From Pholis gunnellus (taxonomy: Eukaryota > Chordata > Actinopteri > Perciformes > Pholidae), in NCBI GenBank assembly GCA_910591455.2, contig OU342804.1, positions 26,401,207 to 26,465,206 on the forward strand: a DNA stretch of 64,000 nt, given 5' to 3'. A program made the translations under genes and the position numbers. The stretch's first letter is position 1; each line of letters opens with the position of its first letter. Below, in pieces: positions 1 through 14,700 of the stretch. The notes below the pieces were generated by a model that did not search any database, was not told the DNA's origin, and saw nothing but the letters and a program-made list of their open reading frames with translations.

Positions 1-1130
1 AGGAATTAAGGAATTCAAAATTCCTGTTGATGACCTGTCTGGCCAGGCAGTGGGGTAACCAGTATCATGTGTTGGGTGAGATTGCACGAGTTGTCTGGCT
101 AGATTGGGAGTTGTTGACTGGCTGGAATACATGAAACCCAACAAAGGAGCTTTTTCAAAAGTCGAGTGATGTTGTGGTTTAGCTCAGAGTTTGTGGCTCC
201 TTAGGGAATAATGAAATGCTTGCATGTTGAAATATGAGAAACCACTCAAACTTCACAGCCATTTTCATTCTTTTTAGTATTGAAATATAGATGCTGTATA
301 TTTCATCAGTGCTGTTTTTTTTCTACGTTTAGTAAGTGCTAGAAGACGAGGTCAGGGTTTACATTCAATTCAATTTGAAAATGTATTGCTTACACACCTA
401 CATAATTTCTAAATGCAAGCATGTTATATGTATCAGATATATACTGTATATGTACAGTGTTAAAAAAACATGTTTCAATCTTAATTCAGGCATACTCTTA
501 ATAGCATGGTACAAGTATTAAAGAATGTTTGACCAACATCAGTAAATAAGCAGCCATAAACCCCAACAAAGAAAACAACCGAAAGAGAAACTCTGGATTT
601 TGTCTTTTCCAGAAATATTGTTTTACCTACAATGTAAAAGCATTTTATTATAAATCATTGATTTGAAATATTCCTAATCTCAAAATTGCAGATGTTTCAC
701 AGCTCAATGAAATTAAACTGTACTTAAAAACGTTGAATAGAATAAGGTATATATACAATGTCAGAAAGTATTATAAAACAGGTTTTATACTAATGCATTT
801 AGTAGGCCTTCGTAGTCATTCATTCTTCTAAGCTAAAATATTATTTTTAAATTGTGCAAGCTTATCAAAGATATCATTTTTACATTTAAAAACAGTATAA
901 GCTGTATAAGCAGTCATAAGAACATATTTATTATCAGTAGCAGTGGTGACAGTAGCAGCAGTGGCAGCAGAAGTGTAAAATGCATTGATTGTGGCGCACC
1001 CTTGTGTCTCGATTGTGCAGGTGCAAAAAGTCTGGCGACAACAAAATACGTCATTTGTGCGACGGAAGCAGTTTTTCAAAAAGAAAAAAAAAGAAAAGAC
1101 AATTCTGGCTGATTCATTGTAGCCAGTTGC
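1..1130. other. AT-rich DNA upstream of psmd14, no gene seen
   Basis: This stretch is AT-rich and has no open frame that resembles a known protein. The frames that do exist are short, low in complexity and without family motifs. A small triplet-rich patch (CAG/GCAG repeats) lies near 945-972 and an A-rich run near 1078-1100. The right end probably merges into the psmd14 promoter and first exon, but I see no clear TATA box. Nothing else can be supported. Confidence 0.6.
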
Positions 1131-1191
1131 ACTGACTCGACTGATCACAGAAACACAGACTTTTCTAAACACCCGAAATATTTGACAACAG
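1131..1191 (+). other. psmd14: Probable 5' non-coding exon of psmd14 (left border unknown)
   Basis: A strong splice donor (ACAG followed by GTAAGT) ends an exon at 1191. The start codon of psmd14 lies eight bases inside the next exon, after a CAG acceptor at 1968-1970. The simplest model is a short untranslated first exon ending at 1191, joined across an intron of about 780 bases to 1971. The transcription start cannot be placed; 1131 is only an arbitrary left limit. The inference rests on splice consensus alone. Confidence 0.45.
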
Positions 1192-1978
1192 GTAAGTGAA
1201 CTTACAGCTTTAACACATTCAATGGCTTTCATAAAACACGGTGAGATAGAATCAGTGTTCAGACTTTGTTGCTGTTTTTCTTGTGCGGGATGACAGAGGC
1301 TAAGCGTGAGCAAGCTAACGGCAAGCTAACGCCTTTAGTAACGTTGGATGTTGCTGTTAATGAACTGAGCGTTTTCACGACACATGTATTATGCATTTCC
1401 CTGTTGTTTTTTGTTACTTAAACACAAAACACGATACTTTGATTTAAAAAAAAGAAATGCGTGGTTGTCCAGTTTCTTGTGATGTGTGTGCGTGAGTATA
1501 GGTAAATGAGCTAACTGAAGCTAACTAGCGAGTTGGTGCTAACTTCAGTTTTATTTTGGATTTCTTTGGCTACTCAAATAACGTTACACCCATAATGTCC
1601 TAAATTGAAGTCAACTACGTCAGGGCCAATAGAAGAGAAACGAGACATAACACAAATAAAATAGAGACAATGTAATTCCCAATATTCGAAGTCAGAATTC
1701 TTAATTCATAATTTTAACGTTGATAGAACGCTAGCTATTAAACCCAAACATGACCTAATGTCCACCAGGTAACAGTTTATAACCGCGGACATGCTTTAGC
1801 TACTGTCTGATGTATGTTCCATGTACATATTAGTCCACTACTTGTGCCTTTTTGTTAGTGAATTTGTCCGAATTAATAAACTGTATAAAGGACGTAATAT
1901 TAAATGTATCCCTCTAATAGTAAAGCTGCTTTAAAGTCAAGCTAATGCCTTTATTGTGTTGGCTCATCAGATCTCGCT

Positions 1979-5382
<3,404 letters not shown>

Positions 5383-5438
5383 CGGGACTGTGTGCATAAC
5401 TGTTAATATTGCAACCTTTTTTTTCTCCTTTTATATAA

Positions 5439-5444
5439 AATAAA
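5439..5444 (+). terminator. psmd14: psmd14 polyadenylation signal
   Basis: A canonical AATAAA lies 57 bases after the psmd14 stop codon, within a T-rich then A-rich 3' UTR. It is the first such hexamer after the stop and the likely main poly(A) signal, giving a very short 3' UTR. Confidence 0.7.
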
Positions 5445-5837
5445 TGTATGTATGAAAAAAGACTTTGGCATGGGTGGTACCTTATTTTACTATCCAAGCA
5501 GAATGTTGTATAATTCTGACAGTGCACATAACAAAATATTGTATTTCTACATTCTGTATTTGATTTTTCTCCTTTTTATATTTTAGACAAAGGCATCATG
5601 AACCGATATTAGTTTTTTGTATTTAGTGTTTTTGTGTTTAATCTGGACACACTTCTTTAAAATGTTTTGGTTTAACTTTGTTCTGATTGAACCATGTCGG
5701 GAAACCTTTTTAAAGAAAGCTGCATCAGTATCTCATCATATTGATATATTGCTGCAATACCCACCCTAAACACTAGATGGTGCAAGAGTTGCAAGCTACA
5801 TGGACAAAAACTAGAAGTTGTCATCAAGATGGAATAC

Positions 5838-5905
5838 ATTACATTGTATTACAGTCATTTAGCAGATGCTTTTATCCAAAGCGACTTCAAATACATCAAA
5901 TCACT
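5838..5905 (+). mobile_element. V-SINE-like core fragment
   Basis: The segment contains the motif CATTTAGCAGATGCTTTTAT followed by CCAAAGCGACTT. As I recall, this matches the strongly conserved central segment of vertebrate V-SINE-type tRNA-derived SINEs, which are abundant in fish. No tRNA-like head or complete tail is visible, so this is a fragment. Borders are approximate. Confidence 0.6.
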
Positions 5906-8289
5906 GAACCGTCTCGTTCTCAAACGGGCTTGTTCCTTTCATTGTTGCACGTTTTTATACAATGTTTCAGTCCGGAGATAAAACTTTATAAACAAAAGAC
6001 TTTTGGGGATTATTTAACAGTTTTGTGGTCTATCAGTTGGCCAGTTATACTTCAGTGGAAAATAACACTGATCCCTTTGCTAAAATCATGAACAACAAAG
6101 TTCCACTGTAAACTCTTACTGCTCCACTTTGAAAGGACTGTTTGATGCTTATTCCTAAACTTGCCGTGTCTTAGAAAGTTGGGATTTATTTGGAACAAAG
6201 TTATTTCTAAGGAACGGGATGATGAGGGATGATAACCTTTTGCCCTGTTTGGAAAACAAAAAGCCTAGATCCGCATGATTAACTTATTTCCTTTTTTTCA
6301 GTGAAGTTATGCGTTAGTTTGACTCTGTACAGACGTCAAAGCTTTGATGTATATAAAAGTAGAAAGGATGGCGAAGACATTAACTTGACGCATACTATAT
6401 ATTCTCCTTAATTCTGGGTTTTGGTCTGAACCTAAAGTGCTGCACAAAGTTAAAACTACCTGGTTGAACATGCTTTGAAGGAGATACCAGCCTCCAAAGA
6501 AGCAATTGCAGATGAGCAACAACAGTTCAGCAAGTGTTTTCTTGTGAGAGGAGTCTTGTTCTCGTAGGGGGAGCTGAGCCCAACAGCCGACATATTTCTT
6601 ATTTTACACAGTTTGAACGAAAAAAAAGTCTCCATAATGAGTTCACAAGATGTGAGCCAGAGATGCAGCTCGTATTGCAGTAACTCCAGCGGCAGCAGAG
6701 AACATGGAGCATATGGTCTATCTCCACCCTTCCCAGTATAAACCAACTAGACAGAGATTTACGACAGATGTGGCCCCCGGCCATTAAATAGACCTGAAGG
6801 GTCTTCAGATTACATCATCTTTTAGAATCTGTCCACCCCATACAGATGGAAATTGGCTTTCTCTTTGAGCACATTCTGAAAGATGTGAAAATGTAGGGCT
6901 GTGAAATGAAACACCTTTCCTGAGGCCATGTGGGAATGACAAAGTGGGCCCCTCCATAGTTCATAACGTAGATTTATAACCGAAAAGTTGAGAAATCATT
7001 TTTCATAAAAGGTGAAATTCCAAGATATACTATGTATGCCACAGCTGACCAGGTTGTATCAACATTGTAGTGAATTAAAGTAGGTGTAAGTAAAGTTTGG
7101 TTCAGTAACCAAACGTGTAATACGTGTGGAGCCAGCAGAAACGTTTATGTGACACTAAAATGTTTCTGAAACTATATTTGTTGGGCTTAATGTCTTTGCA
7201 GTGAAGGTAAATAAAAAGGCAACGTATTGTTTCATATACAGCAATGGATGTTTTAGAGCTTACCTCCAAAAACCAGGAAGCTCTGGAGGGCCATATGAAG
7301 CATTTCTGTTTGGACGCTCGCGTGTCACCTCCATTGTGTGTTTAAAGTGTTGAATCATCATGGAGGTATTTTCATTGCTTGCCGGTTGAAATCATGGAGA
7401 CATTTTGAGACATGGTCTATACTGTTGGAAATGTCAGGAGATGTCTCACTGAGATTACAGGCTCAAATGAAACCAGCATGCCTCCTGCATAGAAGCTGTA
7501 TGGGACAGCAGCAACAACACAATGTTATCGGTCCGAGGCTGTGACAAGAGACTTCCCCTCAGAAAACACACAAGTCTAAACCAGCTTTTTGTGTGTGTGC
7601 AAAACTCTTTCTGAAAGCAGGATAAGATAAGCTCCACTATGCTTTCTTCTCCTTACATGAGTCTGGAAGTTTGCTGCCACTCTATGGTTGTGAGTGCAAA
7701 TATAGCCAGCTGATACTTTGACTGGAGACTCACTAACGCGTAAATCGTGGTCTTTCCTCCACCTGTACAAATGTACCAGTTTCTTCTCCTATTCATTGTA
7801 TGGAGGTCCAAAGGAGAACAAATTCATCTCATGCTCCTTCGTAAACACTCATTTTTGAAAGGAGTGTTTTGCTCCGTGCTTTCCTCTCGTGGTGAACCGC
7901 TTCCAAGCAGATGAGTTAAAGGGGGAGGCTGTAAACAAGACAGGGGCTTTAATAAACCTCGATGCTGTTTGGTGTGGTTTAAGAGGACAGATCACTCCCA
8001 TGAGGCCACGGCCAAGTACACAGCACTCTGCCCCGCCTCAGTGGACGGGAGCCAGAGGATGACGGAGTTGAGAGGCTTTTTTTTTGCTTGTTCTCACAAA
8101 TGAGCAGTCGGCAGTGTTAGAAAATGTGTATTTGTGCTTGAAAGTCTGATTGTTGTGAAATGAGGCGAGGGGGCACAGTGGGCTTTCAAACAAAGCCTCA
8201 TGAGTTTCAAAGTCCATTCTTGACATTGGAATCTCGACTTTGGAAACAGCTGTTGACAAAACAATCTCCCTTCACGGTTGGTCCTGTAT

Positions 8290-8850
8290 TAGCTGTTCTG
8301 GAGCTTTCGATCATATCACTGGATCTTCACCAGCAGATCACGGTGTTTTTTGTACTTTCCACCACTTTGGTCCAGACTGAAATATCTCGGCGACTAATGG
8401 ATGGTTTGCCAGGACATGTTTTGGACATTTAAGTTCCTCAGAGGATGACTCTTACTGTCTTCGGTGATCCCCTGACTTTTCCTCTAGCGCCACCATGAGG
8501 TTATATTGTAAAGTGAAGCGTATCAGCAACGGATGAATGGATTCCTATCACATTTGGTGCACACATTCATGCCCCTTCAGGACAAATTGTAATCATGGTT
8601 ATCCTCTGACTTTTCATCACCATCAGGTCATTCTTAAAAAATTAGCAAATGCTTGCAAAAACGAAAACATTCGAAACAGTCTCAGCTGTACTTTGTGTTT
8701 TCTGTTAATTAGCAAATGTTTGCATTCTAACATGCCTAACTAAGATCGCAAACATGTTTAACATCGCCACGTTAGTGTTGTCACTGTGAGCATGTTAGCA
8801 TTTAAGTACAGGCTACAGAGCTGCTAACCTGGCTGTAAACTCTGTTTTGT
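8290..8850 (+). repeat. Dispersed repeat family A, copy 1
   Basis: The sequence shares an ordered set of blocks with 56140-56440: a 'CCACTTTGGTCC' start; a 'TGGATGG.TTGCCA' block; a 'CAGAGGATGA' block; a 'CCTCTGACTTTTC'-like block; and a distal block with 'AGCATGTTAGCAT'. The shared order over about 300 bases shows that both are copies of one interspersed element. No coding capacity or terminal repeats are seen. I remember this repeat as common in percomorph fish but have no family name. Borders are approximate. Confidence 0.7.
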
Positions 8851-11706
8851 TGAATCAACATGGATGAGAGGTATCTAAAATGCTCAGAAAAAAAGCACGG
8901 GAATGTGAACCTCTACATTTCAATGACAAATGGCAAACTACCTGGTAAAGAATATCATTTTATATGACTGAAAGCTCTAGAACAGATGATAAACTAAACT
9001 TCAGGCAAGATGGTTTTGTGACCTTCTCTCTTTGTTCTACACACTAATTTGGGCGGAGGGAGTCTGCATACTGGGCCGCATACGTGAGAATGTGTGAGCA
9101 TTTCTGCTGGTTCATCATTGCACATGTATGTGAATTTTTACATGTGTTTACGGTGAACTCTGCACATCTGGAGGAGCATCTCTCAGGGGTGATAAACACT
9201 CGATCCAGATCAGATTTCTCACCGTCTGCATGGAGCACTTTCTCCATCCCAACTGTATTTCACCTTTCCTCAGTGCCCATTAAATGTAACCAAGCATAGT
9301 TAATGTGGACTGTTTGGGCATTTTAGTGTAGCGCAATCTGCCAGACAGCTGTGTTATATCATCTGAGAGTTTGACTCCCCTCTTGTGTACCCTTTCCCAT
9401 CAGTCAGAGTGCCCTTAACCTGCAGGATCTTCACTCTCCTAACACATCTGTTCATCCACAGAATAAACAGATATGCACTCTCTGCTTTAGTTCAGCATGT
9501 TGCTGGAGGACGGTTCATACCGGCAGTGTTTTCTGGAACGTATGGTTCCCGCTACTGTAGGAGGGGGCATGACATCTGGGATATGTGGAATGTGGACTGT
9601 ATTTCTGTATTTGTACACAGCTCTGAACCGAACTCAAACTCAGAACCAGAGGACTCGGTTCATAGTTTTAACAATCATTAATCGTCTGCAGAACTAGCCA
9701 GCCACATAAAACGAAACCCGTTTATGAAAGCATAAATGAATGGCAGAGATGACAAAGTAGTTATGCTGCCTCGAGCATGCCAGTACAACCACTGTTCCAC
9801 GTCAGGAATATTTGTTGTTTGTCTGTATTTTGCTCCTTAAAAGGGGTGAATGAAAGCATGTGGATAAAATGGAGCCCTGTTACCAGGCAGAATGTATTAG
9901 GTATGGCAGCAAGTGTGGAACAAATGAAAAGGAAGGTGTGTGTGGTAATGTGAAAAGGTTAAATACACATCTCCAAGAAAAACATAAATTAATATGAAAA
10001 CTGTGCATCTAGGTGCTACACATTCCCTGGAGATAAAAAAGTATTCTCTCGTTCCTTTTCCTCAATCAAGTTATGGTCTGCTCTGCATTTAGCAAAGCAG
10101 AGTAAAAGGGAGTAAAAGTGGCAGCACAGAAACGATTCAGAGATGCATTCTGTTCTCTGGACTCAAAGCTGGGGCGGCCTCTGTCCTGCCAAAAAAAGCA
10201 AACACAGTGCATCATTGTTCTGTTTAATCATCTGTGTGTGCATCTGCACTAGTTGTCACATTTGACTTCAGCCAGTAAATCAGGGCCAGCATATTTAACA
10301 ATTGATACAATTGGTGTCTCTGCAGCTGTATCAGTGAGACTCTTTGTTTTGTAGCCATATTAATTTGAGATATGTTGACACACAGTTGAAGAGATAAACT
10401 TCTGGATGAAATTTTGTTTTATCATAATGTATTTTAATGTTGCTATTACTTTTCAGATCCCTTGTTTTCTTCCAACTTGCGTGCCTTGAAAGATGAATAA
10501 AGTTATCAGAAGTGGTCTGAGGTGAATCATGCTCTACAGACGTTAGTTTGATGCAGCAGTGTGGATGGGGAACTCTTTGTCCTCTGGATTGTGTCAAACT
10601 GTGTTAAATTGCTGGTTCCTGTGAAAAGGAAACACTGACTAACACTCCATTTGTTTTCAGTCATGTGCTAAGGAGCTCTGGCTCTGCAGGGAAGGCCAGT
10701 GGCCAAAATTCAAAGCTGTGGCCCAAAGGGGAGTCTACCGACCTACCATTTCTTATAATTATGTGAAGTCATCTCTCATATTTGCCCTCTTTGTCCATGT
10801 TATGCAAGAACGCCATATGCTTCCAATCTGCGGGAGAAAGTCGAAAGCAAATAAGCACAAGACTTTACGAGAACCTCTTATCGTCCTCAGCCCAGATAAA
10901 CATATCGGGGAACAGCTTGCCCCTCTGAGTGTTTGTTTAAAGGTGACTTGAGATATTGGGAAGACAAATGATGGAAGGGAAGAATGTGATAGTGAACCAG
11001 TAAACAAGCGCTGTCTGTGGCTGTCCATGTAATTTAAGCATCGGTGGTGATTCATTCCTTAACGTTTTTATCACTAAGCAAGATTCTTTTTAGAGGCCGA
11101 GAAGATTTATCAGAATAAATGAGCTCACTTTGTCCCCCCAGAGAGTTGTTGTTTTGTGCTTAGTGGTGTGTGTCCTTGTGTGGGGCATCCACACGCTGTT
11201 TCGCCCCGCAGCCTTTAACCCGTGATCGTGGTCAGTAACGGCAGTAACAAGGTGACATGGTGTTGTGATGTTACTCGTTGCCCGGGACTACATTTCCACT
11301 CTTCCCTGTAATGGTACCCAGTGGTCTTGGGAATGATGATGTCACTGTCCACAGAGTTTCCATCACAGCAAGAGGGCCTGCGGAGATGAAGCGAGTGGGT
11401 GTGTGGGAGTTTGTGACGTCCAGTCAGACCGGCTGCGTTTGCACAGGGAAGAGGTGCTGTTTTCATTGGCCGGGTCTTTAGGGACTCACCGTCTGGGTCG
11501 GTGTTGTTTAAGTCAATAATGAACTCTGCTCCTGTACATATACTCACACAAGACAGTTAGCCGCTTTCCATTTCATATTCACTCTTCATCCCTGAATTTA
11601 TGGTTACATAAAACATCTGACTTCTCTGAGTGGCAGTGATATGCATAGTGCATTTGGAAAGCATAGCAAAGATTTTTTTATATCCAGTATTACACGCATG
11701 AAGTTT

Positions 11707-11777
11707 ATTATTCCATAATTCAGCTGGCTTCCCCAGAGTTCAAATATTCTGGGGAAGCCCAAACATTTTGGAAAAAT
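11707..11777. other. Extended hairpin with perfect 12-bp stem
   Basis: GGCTTCCCCAGA (11726-11737) and its exact reverse complement TCTGGGGAAGCC (11748-11759) flank a 10-base loop. Outside a short mismatched stretch, 11707-11719 and 11765-11777 pair again at 11 of 13 positions. The whole could fold into a stem-loop of about 71 nt, the size of a microRNA precursor. No microRNA I know matches, so it may equally be a small MITE relic. Confidence 0.45.
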
Positions 11778-14700
11778 ATTGGTGGGAGGTGAAGTCAAAC
11801 AGTTGGTCGGATTTGTCTTCTCCTCTTTCCTGTGATGCAGACAGTTGGAAAAGTGAATCTAAATGTCAGCACAGAATGTTTTATTAGCCAAATATTTCTA
11901 CCAAATATGGTCGTTGTGGAGTCCGGGTCACTGGTTAATAATATGTTGGACGAAGGCAAAAGTAAGTTGATTTGATCATTTTGAGGGAAAACAGAAAACA
12001 GGGTTCGAAAAAGTTGAAGAACTATGAAACTATGAGACAAACTTGATTTAAATGAATGAGCATGTTTGCGAAGAATAAGTGTCAGAACATTTTAGAGCGA
12101 AATAAACATGGTGTTGTTGCTTCAAACAATCAACATACCTGTAATAGCTCCATAGCCGTTTAACTGACATTGTTACATCCACCATTGTGCCAAATCTGTG
12201 AACAAGCAGAAAATGATAGATTTTTATCTACTATTTAAACCAACCTTGGAGCATTATGTGTGGATAGCAATTTTTGTGATTTTATTTCTCACTGAGAAAA
12301 GAATTTTCAGAAGTTTTACTTCCTAATTTCATCCATTTTCACAAAGTTTCCTAATTTATTAGGCAATGCGACCTCTCCTCAGAGACCTCACCTTAGAAAT
12401 GTCCAGACTTCCTCTTTGGCTCGAAGACACTCACCACTGACCGAATCATCTCCACAACAAACACACTCTTTCACAATGCCTCTCCATGTCTTTTTCACAT
12501 GTTCAGCAGAAGTCATTTTGAGATTGTACTGTATATGATTCAAATACTTCTGCTTCTAAAGGTCTTTTAAGCCACTTCTGCAATGTTTAGTTTAACTATA
12601 CCCACACAGTATTCCATGCGGGTAGGTATTGAAAGGTGCTTTAATCACTGATATGTGACTTTCTCTACCTCTATGTGCACTTCTGTTGCGTCACAGTCTC
12701 CAGTGAGTCAGATGAACGGCAGGTCACATAAACCGCCATAATGTGTAAACATGTGAAGATGTTCCCGATTTTCACCTTTGTGGTTTCTGATGTCATCCCC
12801 TTCAGGGGAGGTTGAGCTGTGTAATTTATAGGAGATTAAAAAGGGAGGGAGACATCAAACACATAAATAGACACGCACATACACACATGCATGCACATGC
12901 ATACTGTGACGATGTTCCTTCTACCGTCGTCTATTTAATGGTCTTCAAAGCTGCAAGACGTGACAGATTTCACCCCGAGTTGCCCGTTTGAATTTGTCTG
13001 AGAAATAACTACAAAGTCAGCCGAGGTGGATTTGAAACAGGGGACAATGATTTTTAAGGTTGACTTTTGGTCCTTTGTGATTTTTTTGGCAGCTTCATTG
13101 TCCTCTCGCTTGTTACTTTTTCTTGTAAGCAGGGCACAAATCAGAAATTTCTGTTACTGGCAAAACTGAGTAATAAAGTAATAAGTCATACAACAAACTA
13201 CTTTGGCTTTATGACAAAATAATTTTGTTTCCAAGAGGGCGAGGGTGTTTTTAATAGGCTCCCCTTGCAGTGGTGAACCATAATGGTGTGCCTACTTTGA
13301 TTTAACTGGGAAACTTTTTTCAGTTCATTCTTAATGTTTTCTCCATGCAGACAAGTATCCTGCTGGGAAACAATATAATAAGGTCTGTCACTGTGCCCAA
13401 CTGTGAGTCATTTTCTCACAGCTTGGTTATGTTTTTGTTTGTGCTGCATTGCCATACATGTGAGTCACAACCAACCTAGAGTATTGTTATATCTAAACGA
13501 GCCCTGGAGTTTATTATTACAATACATTTGCTTTATTTGGCTGTCGGTCTGAGATGTCAAAGATGTTCTCCAGTAAACCGTTAACAGTCACATTCTAGTA
13601 GCTGTGGTTCTTGTGTTTGGCTCGCTGTGGCACAGTCTGTAAAACATTTCCTTCAGAAAACACTGTGGCAAATGGTGTGAGGAGGGCTGCTGTCAGTCTC
13701 ACATGGAGCCAAATGGAGAGAGGCGTTCAGACTGAGACCAAAAAAGGTAGTGGAGAGGATAGAGGGGTGCGGGGGAAGGCAAATATAATACCAGGTGGTA
13801 TGATATCCTCGCCCACGTGAAATCATTCTTTGATGATGCTGCTGTTATGTAACTGCCTCCACTATCCCTTTTCCTGAACACTATTTGCCTGAACACTATT
13901 TGTTTCGTGTGTGTTTTTGCCAATTAACTACAAATCCCAATTATTCTACTTCTGCTGACCTTTTTTCCAAATCCCACCATAGGTTTTTCAATTACCTTTG
14001 TAGCGTCCAGGTAGCCAAAGAGCACAGTTTATTTCAGTAATGACAAGTATAAAAATGTCTAGAAAGACTCTCAGTCAGGTGTCATGGAAATTTGACAACA
14101 ATGTGTGAATAGCCCATAAAAGTTGAAATGTGTGGGAACTGACCCCCTTTTCAGAAGGCAGTACATCTGTTTTTTCTTTGACTTATGCTGCATTTCCACT
14201 GTATACCGTACATACATCACAGCTCTACTCCACTGACTTGCTGAAGGTTGAGTTATTAATTGAAGTCGGCAAAACAAAGCTGTATGCTACATACGCTGTG
14301 CTGTATAAATTACAAAGTGCAGAAGTTCCTCTGTTGGTTGGCGATGAAAGAATACAGCGAGGGTTTCCTTAAAGATCATCTCACAGCAGTTTCACGGGGC
14401 GTCGCTATGACGAACAGTTGAGAATCCTGAGGGATGTACCATCCACAGTGGAAAACGAGCTAGAGACAAGGAAGCTGTCGGTGTGTAAGATAGGATTAAA
14501 AAATAAATAGTACTAGATAGATGGTGATGGTTTTGAGTTTGGACGTACTGTGGATATATTGGGTGCTGATGTACTGTGGGGTCTGCATGTATTCGGGTAG
14601 GCATGTCCTGATTGGTCGGCTACAGGTATTTTCAGTGGTTGAATGCCTGCTTGTGATTGGAGGAGAGTATTACCCATGGAGTCCAGTAGGAGGCTTCGAC

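Noticed and set aside
828..1313. A 161-codon minus-strand open frame overlapping the probable psmd14 first exon
   Set aside because: Composition is low in complexity (Thr/Ala runs, Phe/Lys runs from homopolymers), no domain motif is visible, and it overlaps the splice donor used by psmd14. Chance open frame.
1302..1332. Repeated GCAAGCTAACG motif near the psmd14 promoter as a regulatory array
   Set aside because: Only two close copies are present and the match is short; chance or local duplication is enough to explain it.
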